Part shown: positions 21,407 through 31,569 of the stretch, piece after piece
Layout: each line of letters starts with the position of its first letter
Numbering within the stretch: position 1 is the first letter of the stretch
From: Haberlea rhodopensis
Lineage: Eukaryota > Streptophyta > Magnoliopsida > Lamiales > Gesneriaceae
Assembly (NCBI GenBank): GCA_907163345.1
Contig: CAJQUN010000494.1
Coordinates: forward strand, 248,001-312,000
DNA: 64,000 bases
Direction: 5' to 3'
Notes under the pieces: generated by a model
What the model was told of the DNA's origin: nothing
Seen by the model: only the letters and a program-made list of their open reading frames with translations
Database searches by the model: none
Position numbers and translations under genes: made by a program

Positions 21407-24400
21407 ATGTCGGACTCAGGGGTGGTCCAACAACCCGAGAAACCAGAGAAGGCACCGAGGAAGGGCCGAGGCCAGTCAAGGGAACCCTCGGTCGACTTTA
21501 TGGGTGGCATGGAGAACCGGATGATCCGACTGGAGCAATACATGGCGGATCACTCCCAAGCCTTCGAGGATGTGGCCGAGAGGGTACGAGAACTTGAAGA
21601 AAACACCTCAGGGGAGGAGTTTCAAGGTCAGGTACTCCAACAAATTAACTCTTTCCATTTTGATGCGAAGAATCAATTCAATGAATTTAGGGGCATGATT
21701 GAGGCCTTGCAAGAAGAGTTCAAAACTCTTAAGGCCGACATGGTTATATGCAAAAGGGCCATGGCCAATGCGGGGGAACATGTGGCCACGGCACCAACCA
21801 GGATCGATGTTCCAAGGCCAAGACCATACAATGGGACTCGCAATGCTAAGGAACTTGATAACTTTCTATGGAACTTGGAGCAATACTTTGCAGCCTCGAA
21901 TGTACGGGACAACGAGGCCAAGATTCGCACAGCGCCCCTATTCCTGACCGACACAGCCACTCTATGGTGGAGGAGGCGACACGCCGATATTGAGCGAGGC
22001 ACATGCCGCATGAATACATGGGAAGACTTCAAGGCCGAGCTCAAGCGGCAATTCTATCCCGAGAATGTGGAGTATGAGGCTCGGGGACGCCTACGACGGC
22101 TCACACACAACAAAACTATAAAAGAGTACATCAAGGAGTTCCAAGAAATCATATTGGAGATTCCAGAGTTGACGGATCGTGAGGCCTTCTTCGCTTTCCT
22201 TGATGGGCTCAGGCCATGGGCAAAACAGGAGCTCCAACGCCGTCAAGTGCAGGATTTGGCTACGGCAATCGCTTATGCCGAGAGCCTTATTGAGTTGCGG
22301 TCCTCCAACGATGGCAACAACAAAGGCAAGAGGGATGACAAGGGCAAAGGTGTGGGAGGCAACCAGTCAAACACAAATCAAACTTACAACAGGGGCAATG
22401 CACCAAGACCATCAACCAATAGGTCCAATGACCGGGAACGGACTTGCTTCCTCTGTCACAAGACCGACCACTTCATGGCCAATTGCCCAAAAGTAAACAA
22501 GCTAGCAGCTCTTGCAGATGAAGATGATGAGCCACAAGAGGGGGGCACACAGATTGGATCTCTACGGCTCCTCAATGCCGTCAAAGCAAAGGTGGAACGC
22601 GCCAAAGGACCCAAGGGTGGGTCTATGTTTGTGGATGCCTTGGTTAGGGGGCGACGAGTCAAGGCATTAGTGGATACGGGGGCCACACACAACTTCATCC
22701 GAGAGGAGGCGGCGAAGAAGCTGGGGCTTGCCATCACTCCAACCGGAGGATCAATCAAGTCAGTGAATGCAAAGGCCAAACCAATCGCCGGAGCGGCCAA
22801 GGGAGTGAAGACCACGATAGGAGAATGGCAGGGATATGTCTCCTACACAGTGGTGCCCATGGATGATTACGACATGGTACTTGGACTGGAGTGGCTCGAC
22901 GAGGTACGGGCTTGCATTTTACCCTTTTCAGACTCTTTATATATCCTTGATGCAAACACTCCATGCACTATACCGGCCAAGAGGGAGGCCAAGGGGCCGA
23001 GCATGTTGTCGGCTATTCAATTCGCAAAGGGACTTAGGCGTAGTGAGGAGACCTATGCCATAGTCCCTAAGATAGACGAAGGGCCAAAGACTGAGGGCTT
23101 GGGGGAGTTGCCCATGGAAGTCAAGGTCGTGCTTGAGGACTTCAAGGACATCATGCCAAAGGAGCTGCCAAAGAAGCTACCACCAAGGAGGGACGTGGAC
23201 CACAAGATCGAGCTAGTAGGGGATGCTAGCCCGCCCTCACGCACTCCCTATCGGATGGCACCACCTGAATTGGAGGAGTTGAGGAAACAACTCAAAGAAC
23301 TACTTGATGCGGGGATGATCCAGCCATCCAAGTCCCCATATGGTGCACCAGTGCTCTTTCAAAAGAAGCATGACGGATCTCTACGCATGTGCGTGGACTA
23401 CAGGGCCTTGAACAAGTTGACGGTCCGGAACAAGTACCCTATACCACTCATTGGAGAATTGTTCGACCAACTTGGAGGGGCCAAGTGGTTTTCAAAGATA
23501 GACTTGCGGTCCGGATATTGGCAAGTGCGGATTGCCGTAGGGGATGAGCCAAAGACCGCCATGGTCACGAGGTATGGGTCTTATGAATTTCTAGTTATGC
23601 CATTTGGTCTCACCAATGCCCCGGCCACATTTTGCACCCTCATGAACAAGGTATTCCACCCCTACTTGGATAAATTTGTGGTTGTTTACCTTGATGATAT
23701 TGTTATCTACTCATCCACGTTGGAGGAACACGTGGAGCATTTGAGAAAAGTATTTCAGGCACTTCGGGAGAATGAACTTTACATCAAGTTGGAGAAGTGC
23801 TCTTTTGCCCGAGATGAGGTGTCATTCTTGGGCCACAACATCAAGACGGGGCATATCATGATGGAAGAGGCCAAGGTGAAGGCCATACGTGATTGGGAGG
23901 CTCCAACCAATGTGCCCCAACTCAGATCTTTTCTGGGGCTAGCCAACTACTACCGTCGCTTCATACAGGGGTATTCTAATATTGCCACACCCCTCACTAA
24001 TCTATTGAAGAAGAACAAAAAGTGGGAGTGGGATCCAAAGTGCCGGGAAGCATTTGAAGAACTAAAGATCAAGGTGACGGAGCAACCAGTCTTAGCCCTG
24101 CCGGATCACACAAAGCCATATGAGGTGCACACTGATGCCTCAGACTATGCCATTGGGGGCGTTCTTATGCAAAATGGGCATCCTATTGCCTTTGAGAGCC
24201 GCAAGTTGAATGATGCCGAGCGGCGCTACACAGTCCATGAAAAGGAAATGACTGTGGTGGTCCATTGTCTACGAGTATGGAGGCATTACTTGCTTGGGAG
24301 CAAGTTTATTGTGCGGACAGACAATGTTGCCACAAGCTACTTCCAAACCCAAAAGAAGCTCACTCCGAAGCAAGCAAGGTGGCAGGAGTTTCTTGCGGAG

Positions 24401-25972
24401 TTTGACTACACATTAGAGTACAAGCCGGGGACAACCAATCGTGTAGCCGATGCCTTAAGCCGGAAGGTAGAGCTTGCAGCCATAAGCCAACCCGCCAGCA
24501 TGTTGAAGGATCGCATACGGGAAGGGCTTGATCAAGACCCGATGGCAAGGAACATCATGGACTTTGCTAGGGAAGGCAAAACCCGACGGTTTTGGATTCG
24601 AGATGGCTTGCTATTCACTAAGGGAGACCGCCTCTTTGTGCCCAAGTGGGGAAATTTGCGCCGGGAAATACTCAAGGAGTGTCATGATACAAAGTGGGCG
24701 GGCCACCCGGGGATGCATCGCACTATGGCACTCATGGAGGATTCTTATTATTGGCCAAGGATGCGGGAGGATGTGGAGGCCTATGTGAGGACTTGCCTTG
24801 TGTGCCAACAAGACAAGGTGGAACAACAACAGCCAGCCGGTCTCCTACAACCACTTCCCATTCCTGAGCACCCGTTCGAGAGCATATCAATGGACTTCAT
24901 TACGGCCCTACCCAAGTCAGAAGAGTGCGGGACTATCATTGTTGTGGTGGACAGATTTTCTAAGTATGCTATCTTTATTGCTGCACCGCCAGACATCACT
25001 GCCGTTGACACAGCCAAGCTTTTCACTAAGCACGTGGTCAAGCATTGGGGCATTCCGAAGACCATTGTGAGTGATCGGGACCCTCGCTTCACGGGGAAGT
25101 TTTGGTCCGAGCTATTCAAGCTTTTGGGGTCCGATCTTGCATTCTCAACAAGTTTCCACCCGCAAACGGATGGGCAGACCGAGCGGGTGAATGCGCTACT
25201 GGAATTATACTTACGGCACTATGTGAGTGCCAACCAGCGAGATTGGGCAAAACTCTTAGACACTGCCCAGTTCTCTTATAATTTGCAGCGGAGCGAATCT
25301 ACTGGGCGTAGTCCATTTGAGTTAGCCACAGGCAGACAACCGATGACACCGCATAACATTGCCACGGGCTACACAGGGAGCAGCCCCGCGGCATACACAT
25401 TCGCCAAGTCCATACAAGAGGAGACTGACTTGGCTCGGGCATCCTTGAACAAAGCCGCCAAAAAGATGAAGAAGTGGGCAGATCTTAAGCGACGAGCGGT
25501 AGAGTTCAAGGAAGGGGACCTTGTAATGGTGAAGCTACTACCTCAACAATTCAAATCATTGCGGCCAGTACACAAGGGGTTGATACGTAGATATGAAGGC
25601 CCCTTTCCCATCGAGCGGCGTATAGGCACAGTGTCTTATCGACTACAATTACCGCCAAAGTTAAAGATCCATCCAGTGTTTCATGTGAGTCAGCTGAAGC
25701 CATATCATGCAGACATGGAGGATCCAAGCCGTGGGACATCACGTCGGGCGCCAACTGCTGTGGTCACTTCCTATGACAAAAGCGTAGAGGAGATTCTGGC
25801 GGACCGAGTGATACGTAAAAGAGGAGTTCCCCCATACACAGAGTACTTCGTGCAATGGAAGGGTCTACCTGAGGCAGAGTCTAGCTGGGAGCACGAAGAC
25901 CACTTGTGGCAATTTGCACACAAGATCAAGGAGTTCCGTGATATGCAGGCGACGAGGGCGTCGCCAACTTAG
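21407..25972 (+). CDS. Element E gag-pol polyprotein with chromodomain
   Basis: Uninterrupted 1521-aa frame from ATG 21407 (MSDSGVVQQPEKPEKAPRKG). The in-frame GTG at 21332 lies in the primer-binding site, so the ATG is preferred. Domains: gag core (about 130-270, with ATLWWRRR), zinc knuckle CFLCHKTDHFMANC (about 346), aspartic protease LVDTGATHNFI (about 421), reverse transcriptase with VVYLDDIVIYS (about 761), RNase H starting HTDASDYAIGG (about 908), integrase zinc finger and DDE core (about 1100-1300, with HPQTDGQTERVN), and a C-terminal chromodomain (about 1458-1518, ADRVIRKRG...FVQWKGLPEAESSWE). In chromoviruses this last domain binds histone marks and guides integration. No broken motif was seen, so the element could be autonomous if transcribed. 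Confidence 0.95.
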   Translation: MSDSGVVQQPEKPEKAPRKGRGQSREPSVDFMGGMENRMIRLEQYMADHSQAFEDVAERVRELEENTSGEEFQGQVLQQINSFHFDAKNQFNEFRGMIEALQEEFKTLKADMVICKRAMANAGEHVATAPTRIDVPRPRPYNGTRNAKELDNFLWNLEQYFAASNVRDNEAKIRTAPLFLTDTATLWWRRRHADIERGTCRMNTWEDFKAELKRQFYPENVEYEARGRLRRLTHNKTIKEYIKEFQEIILEIPELTDREAFFAFLDGLRPWAKQELQRRQVQDLATAIAYAESLIELRSSNDGNNKGKRDDKGKGVGGNQSNTNQTYNRGNAPRPSTNRSNDRERTCFLCHKTDHFMANCPKVNKLAALADEDDEPQEGGTQIGSLRLLNAVKAKVERAKGPKGGSMFVDALVRGRRVKALVDTGATHNFIREEAAKKLGLAITPTGGSIKSVNAKAKPIAGAAKGVKTTIGEWQGYVSYTVVPMDDYDMVLGLEWLDEVRACILPFSDSLYILDANTPCTIPAKREAKGPSMLSAIQFAKGLRRSEETYAIVPKIDEGPKTEGLGELPMEVKVVLEDFKDIMPKELPKKLPPRRDVDHKIELVGDASPPSRTPYRMAPPELEELRKQLKELLDAGMIQPSKSPYGAPVLFQKKHDGSLRMCVDYRALNKLTVRNKYPIPLIGELFDQLGGAKWFSKIDLRSGYWQVRIAVGDEPKTAMVTRYGSYEFLVMPFGLTNAPATFCTLMNKVFHPYLDKFVVVYLDDIVIYSSTLEEHVEHLRKVFQALRENELYIKLEKCSFARDEVSFLGHNIKTGHIMMEEAKVKAIRDWEAPTNVPQLRSFLGLANYYRRFIQGYSNIATPLTNLLKKNKKWEWDPKCREAFEELKIKVTEQPVLALPDHTKPYEVHTDASDYAIGGVLMQNGHPIAFESRKLNDAERRYTVHEKEMTVVVHCLRVWRHYLLGSKFIVRTDNVATSYFQTQKKLTPKQARWQEFLAEFDYTLEYKPGTTNRVADALSRKVELAAISQPASMLKDRIREGLDQDPMARNIMDFAREGKTRRFWIRDGLLFTKGDRLFVPKWGNLRREILKECHDTKWAGHPGMHRTMALMEDSYYWPRMREDVEAYVRTCLVCQQDKVEQQQPAGLLQPLPIPEHPFESISMDFITALPKSEECGTIIVVVDRFSKYAIFIAAPPDITAVDTAKLFTKHVVKHWGIPKTIVSDRDPRFTGKFWSELFKLLGSDLAFSTSFHPQTDGQTERVNALLELYLRHYVSANQRDWAKLLDTAQFSYNLQRSESTGRSPFELATGRQPMTPHNIATGYTGSSPAAYTFAKSIQEETDLARASLNKAAKKMKKWADLKRRAVEFKEGDLVMVKLLPQQFKSLRPVHKGLIRRYEGPFPIERRIGTVSYRLQLPPKLKIHPVFHVSQLKPYHADMEDPSRGTSRRAPTAVVTSYDKSVEEILADRVIRKRGVPPYTEYFVQWKGLPEAESSWEHEDHLWQFAHKIKEFRDMQATRASPT

Positions 25973-25983
25973 GTGGGGGAGAA

Positions 25984-26469
25984 TGTCACACTCCGGAACT
26001 TTCTAGCGGATTCCGGCATATTAAGAGGCTTTGGGACATTCCGGAAGCTCCCAGAAGTTTGAAGAACACATTAGAGCACCCCGGAAGATTCTAGGTCCAC
26101 TTGTATATTCTTTTGTAATATAGAGTTTTCTAGAATCTTGTAGGAGATATCCATGGAACCTTATATAAACATGTAGAAGTGTAGAAGATCCTAGAAGGTC
26201 ATTCTCCACCATTAGATCAAATCGATCACAACCATCCATTGAGGAGGTGGACTTGTATATATAGGGGGTAGGAGTTCATTTGTAACCATCAAGTTTTCAA
26301 TCAAGTAGTCAAGCAATACAAAGCATTCTCTCAAATCTCTTTGTGTTCTCTCTTTCTAGCACTTTAGCAACCAACTCGGGAGGAAGGCTGACTTGCTAGT
26401 GACGCGGGGTTACTAGTCAAGTGCCGCACGGGTTCGAGAAAGTTGGGTGAAAGCTTTCATCCCGTGACA
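25984..26469 (+). repeat. Element E 3' LTR
   Basis: 486 bp. The two differences seen from the 5' LTR are in CCTTATA(G/T)AAAC and CAAGTA(T/G)TC. Confidence 0.93.
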
Positions 26470-26543
26470 TTAAGCTCCCTAACTCTCTTGCACCCTTCTA
26501 CAATCTTGGCATTCAAGGCCTCAAGCTGCCCATGTGCCTCGAA

Positions 26544-27318
26544 CTACAGTCATGGGATTACCCTATGAAATATGTTTCAATAGGGGGGTTAGCGTACACT
26601 AATCTGATGGTTAAGGCCATGGATCATACGTCCGCAAGACCAAATCACCCATCCAAATGCATCCTAAATATTGTTATTATAGCCTTGCATATATTTTCAC
26701 AATCTAAAATGTAGGATTACATATATAAAACCTCACAATTCTCTTCATTCAAGTGAATAGGTGAACCTGTTAATTGAGTCAATTGAAGTTGTTACATGAC
26801 CATGAAGATGACGAAAGCAATGGAGACCAATCGGCTCATCTCCATCCTATTCAAAATTTAAAAAATCGCACAGTTCACCACCAAATGGAGGAAAATAAAA
26901 AAGCAATATCACTACTTTGTCCTACCAGCAGTCAGCAGATGATGTAGGTCTCCAACACAATCTGCAGACGCAACAAGATGTAGACAATAGGTAACAAAAA
27001 TTGCAAGTCAACATAAATCTTGAAGCCAGTGCGATTTGAAGATGCATAGAGTAACTGACGGAGTCCAGGCAATTCCTTTTTTCAATCTAATTTTATCTTT
27101 GTGTAATGCGTATCAAGTGGTGGGTGCAGTAAAACACACATGTAAAAAATATACCAATAGGAACATTTATAACCAACAAATTCATGAAATCTATTACATG
27201 TTCAATACAGAAAATCATATAAGGATCTTGTTATTTCTTATGAGTTGAATGATGAATTGATCAAAAATTGATCAAAATCTTATGCGATGTACAACATTAT
27301 TTAAGAGTAGCAACATTT
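26544..27318. other. Spacer between VPS54 relic and SCPL copy 2
   Basis: No coding sequence is supported. The missing exons 4-8 of the SCPL copy 2 would be expected here but were not recognised. Confidence 0.5.
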
Positions 27319-28146
27319 TTCACATGAAAAAAATCCAACGTAGTGGCCGGCGTAACTCTCTCCGGTTATGAAGAAATCTTGGGTTTTATACACTGGAAAT
27401 CGATCCAACCAGTTAACTAGAAAAGTGTAAGAATCTGCAGCGGTTCTTTTTGTCTCCTGTAACATAGTCCGAGGTCGTATTCGAATAAGAAAATCCAACA
27501 CCAGCGGGGGATTCCAAGAACAAGACATTTGCCACTTCATAAATTTCAAGAATCATATTGTTATGTAACAGTCGGTCCTCTGAAGTAATATTCTTTTAAT
27601 GAGATAAAATAAGTACTTATCACCGTTGTTCCAAGCATATTTGTTGTACCATGTTGTTTTGCCATCAGGGTTCACTCGAAACGGTCCATTTTTTGTCATT
27701 GCACCAGACCCTATTGAAGAGCAACCAGGCCCTGGAATTTTCAACATTTTTACTCTTTAAGTTTCTTGAAAAACAGTGAAACCAAAATACTACTTTTTTT
27801 ACATATATGCATTAACCTCCATTTAGCCACAGCACTAGAGGCTTGCTGGAAGGCTCCTCAGATTCAGCAAAATAATAAAAAAGTGCTCGACCCGCGGTAC
27901 CGTAACATATCCCGAGTATTGAGAAAAATTAACTTTCGGCTGACCAGGAAAAAGTGATATTTCATCAGCTTCTTTTAATCCCTCCTTTACATGCGAATAC
28001 ATGTAGTTAGGAAAACGATTGTGCGATTTTGTTAATCTTTGAGCCTTCAGAAACTTTCCAAGAGGATCATAACCCCTTCCACCATAACATTTTACAGAAC
28101 CAACGTAGTACAAAACAAACAAAAACAAAATGAAACCACCTTTCAT
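27319..28146 (-). pseudogene. SCPL pseudogene, copy 2 (truncated)
   Basis: First three exons of an SCPL gene on the minus strand. Exon 1 (from ATG 28146) has a signal peptide (MKGGFILFLFVLYYVGSVKC) and the GQPKVNFSQYSGYVTV segment. It then loses frame where the intact copy has DPNAGRA, while the other frame carries on to PLVLWLNGG. Exon 2 (about 27734-27620) reads PGCSS, GPFRVNPDGKTTW and NKYAWNN without a break. Exon 3 (about 27530-27340) has ANVLFLESPAGVGFSYSN, a small frameshift at GDKK, then GESYAGHYV, after which homology ends. Catalytic Ser is present, but the exons for Asp and His are missing. It lies 640 bp from the intact SCPL gene, in the same orientation. Confidence 0.85.
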
Positions 28147-28784
28147 ATTTTCAATGAACAGAATGATTCATATGCTATTTCATAAATTCTCACTATATGT
28201 TTCATGTGACTCCAAACAACAGAAATCGTTGTGAATATCGTTCTTGTTTGATTTACACCTTCTTGATGATCACTATGGTTCTATATTAACTATTGTACAA
28301 TAGAAGCGTCTTTTCAGAAACCATAGAATTCTTGGATATGTTATTGTCACGACATTAATGGCATTCATATGATGATTTAGCTTTTTCTATGTTGTCATCT
28401 TGCAGCTCAAGTGTAGCAAAAATGTTCCATTTGTGGACAAGGATGGGATAACTAACATATATATTTGCTTGGGTTAATTTAGCATATTAGCTGGCTTGCC
28501 TTTGTTTATTGTATTAGTAACTCAAATAATATTCAAAGTTTGTATCTGTACTAAACTAATCTTTCAACAGTTGTCATTGTTGTACTGATACTGGAACCGC
28601 AGAATGACCCAAAAAGTATGGTGATAGGCTGCTCTTATTTGCAAGAATTGAGAAACAAAATCGTTCTGACATCCAAAGTATTCCATAAGTTTCATCACAG
28701 AGAGCATAATTCAGGTTGGATCTTAATCAAGAAAATGGACAAGGTATAATATTCATCCTGTCATTTATCAAACATATATAAAGT

Positions 28785-31479
28785 TTATTTCTTTGGAGGA
28801 AGCTTTCCCTTCAAGAAGGATGAAAATAGTTCAAGAGCACGTTCGGGCTGGTAACTCGGCACAAAATGTCCAGCTCCTCTTATGGTCACAAACGTCACAT
28901 TTTGATATTCAACCGCATATCCTCCGACCTTAATTAGAATTTATAACAATATCAAAGAAATGATCTTTAGAACAATATTTCTAACAAAAATTAATCATTC
29001 TCACCTCTCCATTGGAATACCAAGGATACCATGGAGTTAAAATTGGTGCACCAAGTTTAGCCATGGAATATCTTGTCGATGTCACCGGCACTCTCCCATC
29101 TACATCTCCGCTGCACATTCAGCACAAACAATGCTTACTGCAGGACTACTTCGATAATTTACTAAGGCAAGCTCCGTATTTATAGCAAATGAGGAATGCC
29201 CTGTGGCCTGTTCACTCTTACCTATAGATCCAAACTCGAATTCCATTAGCCATCAGCTCTTTAATAGTAGGTAATATAGAAACTGGCATGTCTTTCCAGC
29301 TCGTAAAAATGGTGTTGCTGAGAGAAGATAGCAGTATATTTTAGTAATAATAATCGGATTATGAAACATTGTAAATGAAAGGAAAAAAAATGAAAAATGT
29401 TATAGTACTTGCAAGTGTTCCAGGGCCCTGGAATCCCAGTAGTGTTTGCATGAAGCGCCTTTTGTACTTCAGGTGTGTTTAAGTAGGTGAAGACATAGTT
29501 ACTTGAGCAAGGATCAAATCTGGTTACCTGCTTTAGCCAAGAAATGGAGAGTTTAGAGAATATACTTAATGATTTGGCTTATGAAATCGAACAATAACAA
29601 CAACAACAACTAAGTCTTTAATGATTGGGATATGCTATCAGTCTTCTCCGGTTGCACTGGTAAAGCCTTTTGTTCCGAGCTTGGAAGCATGGCGTACAAT
29701 GACTTCTCATTTCAGCAAATGGAACTTTCCCTCTAAGTTCGTGTTTGTTCACCCCAGTTAGAACACATTGTGCCCAGTGTCACAGCACAAGTCTACAATA
29801 TGATGGATTTTTGTTTGCAACGAAGAGAAAACAGATATGAAGTAGTTGCTATTCAATTCGATTATATCAAGTCAAGCATGTTTCCACGGTGTTGGACCAT
29901 GCTTTTTAGAACAGACAGAAAAAGTGAAGTTGAATATACGAAAAAATGAGTACCGAGGAAGCATTCGAGGTTGGCAAACATACGGGAGCATAAATATTGT
30001 AAACGAAGACGTTCCCAGTAACTGAATCTGCTTCATCAAGAACTGCATTGCAGGCTGAAGATAGAGAAGGTAGAGCAGAAAAATTGCAATTTGATTTGAT
30101 GGCTTTGTGAATTTCATCAGAGATTAAAGAATGTGTCCAAACAAAATCATAAATTCCACCCCACTCATCTTCAGCATGTATTTCTGCATTCCCTATCTGA
30201 AAATAATACCTAAATTATGTTAGAATTCTTGACATAATTAACATTACATTGTGATGGATTATGGATTTCAAGATTATTGGTTTCAAGGGGTGGTTTGACA
30301 TGTTATAATCACATAAAATTTGAATTTTTGCATTTGGTGGAGACAGTATCTAATGCTGAATCCATTCTTATACAATCTAAGCAACAGCAAAAAATATACT
30401 CACACCGATCCCTTTCAAGTTTATGATAGTATGATTTGTGATTTTGTTGTTTTTAAGGATCAATGCAGCAAGTTGAGGCACGTAATGACCCGCATAACTC
30501 TCTCCCGTTATGTAGAAATCGCGGGTTTTGTACTCTGGAAACCTTTCAAACCAGTTCATTAAAAAGGTGTAAGAATCCGCTGCAGTGAACTTGTCTCCAT
30601 ATTCCAATGTTGTGTTTGAATATGAAAATCCAACACCAGCTGGAGATTCCAAGAAAAGGATATTTGCCACTGCAAAATTTCCCAAATCATAAATCATAAC
30701 GAGTCTTGACTTTGTAATCCATAATTAGAAACGTTTTTTTAATGGGTTTTCAATGGGAATCTTTGGTACAGAGCACATTCTGTTACACTAACCCAATATT
30801 TGCGTATCATGTCCATGTATGAACAAGTTGAGATACTCGTACACTGTTGTACTAGATGTAGCAGTACATGTAGCAGAAGATTTGATACGGTTATGTATAG
30901 CTTAAAACAGACACACTTACACTTATTCCATGCATATTTATTGCACCACAATGTTTTCCCATCAGGATTCACTCGAAAAGGTCCAAGTTCGATCATTGCT
31001 CCACCAGCTAATGAAGAGCAGCCTGGCCCTGCAATCAGTGAGGGAGCCAAACATCAAATTTACAAGAGACAAAGAAGTCGTACTGTAAAAACCCAAAGTG
31101 CACTTAACTTACCTCCATTCAGCCATAACACCAAAGGCTTGGTAGAAGAATCAACAGCCTCAGTAAAATAGTAAAAAAGTGCTCTTCCTGCATTAGGATC
31201 AACAGTAACATAACCTGAATAATGATCAAATTCAATTTTTGGTTGCCCTGGCAACCTTAAAATCTTGTCAGCTTCTTTCAACCCCACTTGAGGTGACACA
31301 TAAACTGGTGAATACTCAGTCGATATATCATCCTCGGTAGATAAAGAATTAACCCATGATCTTAAACGTCGCAACTTGACAATTGGTTCAATGGGGTTGA
31401 TTCCGATCCCACCATAGTAACCACGGGTTGAGGCCAAAAGGGATGAAAGTGAAAGGAAGAAAAAGAATGTACACTTCAT
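28785..31479 (-). CDS. Serine carboxypeptidase-like protein (class II SCPL), intact
   Basis: Eight exons, all with GT-AG introns and matching phase: 31479-31113, 31028-30921, 30669-30404, 30196-29954, 29527-29409, 29317-29222, 29110-29005, 28928-28785; 482 aa. Secretory peptidase of the alpha/beta-hydrolase fold (S10 family). Residues 1-20 form a signal peptide. The oxyanion-hole motif LNGGPGCSS spans exons 1-2. Catalytic Ser216 is in GESYAGHYV, catalytic Asp in GDVDGRVP (401-408), and His456 in GAGHFVPSYQPERA. GESYAGHYVPQLA is typical of class II plant members. Substrate cannot be told; family members are vacuolar or secreted carboxypeptidases, and some SCPLs are acyltransferases. The length is normal. 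Two broken copies of the same family lie in the window, so this is the surviving member of a tandem array. Confidence 0.92.
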
Positions 31480-31531
31480 TCTTGAAGTGAAACTAGCTAA
31501 CTTAAGTCTTAGTTCCAATATCAATGGAACA

Positions 31532-31539
31532 TTATATAG
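31532..31539 (-). promoter_or_regulatory. Putative TATA box of the SCPL gene
   Basis: CTATATAA on the minus strand, about 55 bp upstream of the start codon. This would leave a short 5' leader. Confidence 0.5.
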
Positions 31540-31569
31540 ATGCATGTGAAACTTAATGGAATGATTCAT

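Larger units (their letters stand above)
20845..26469 (+). mobile_element. Element E: intact chromodomain Ty3/gypsy retrotransposon (chromovirus)
   Basis: 5625 bp with two 486-bp LTRs (TGTCACAC...CGTGACA), a tRNA-iMet primer-binding site directly after the 5' LTR, one uninterrupted gag-pol frame, and a polypurine tract (GTGGGGGAGAA, 25973-25983) directly before the 3' LTR. The LTRs differ at about two positions. The flanks share TTAA (20841-20844 and 26470-26473), consistent with a 4-bp target duplication; most Ty3/gypsy elements make 5 bp. Its size, LTR length and C-terminal chromodomain suggest a Galadriel- or Reina-type chromovirus, which I cannot settle by eye. Confidence 0.95.
20685..26543 (-). 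pseudogene. VPS54-like exon relic, split by element E
   Basis: Two pieces on the minus strand, 26543-26470 and about 20839-20685, join across element E. The first begins after an intron acceptor (CTGTAG) and reads FEAHGQLEALNAKIVEG and CKRVRELK. The second continues ETIRLLSSDLVD, then TAA, then RIQEL, and after a frameshift KLRLVLSVNQAL. This matches the N-terminal half of plant VPS54, a GARP tethering-complex subunit for retrograde traffic to the trans-Golgi. The stop and frameshift show it was already a pseudogene fragment. The family match is from memory of the conserved segment; no alignment was run. Confidence 0.7.
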
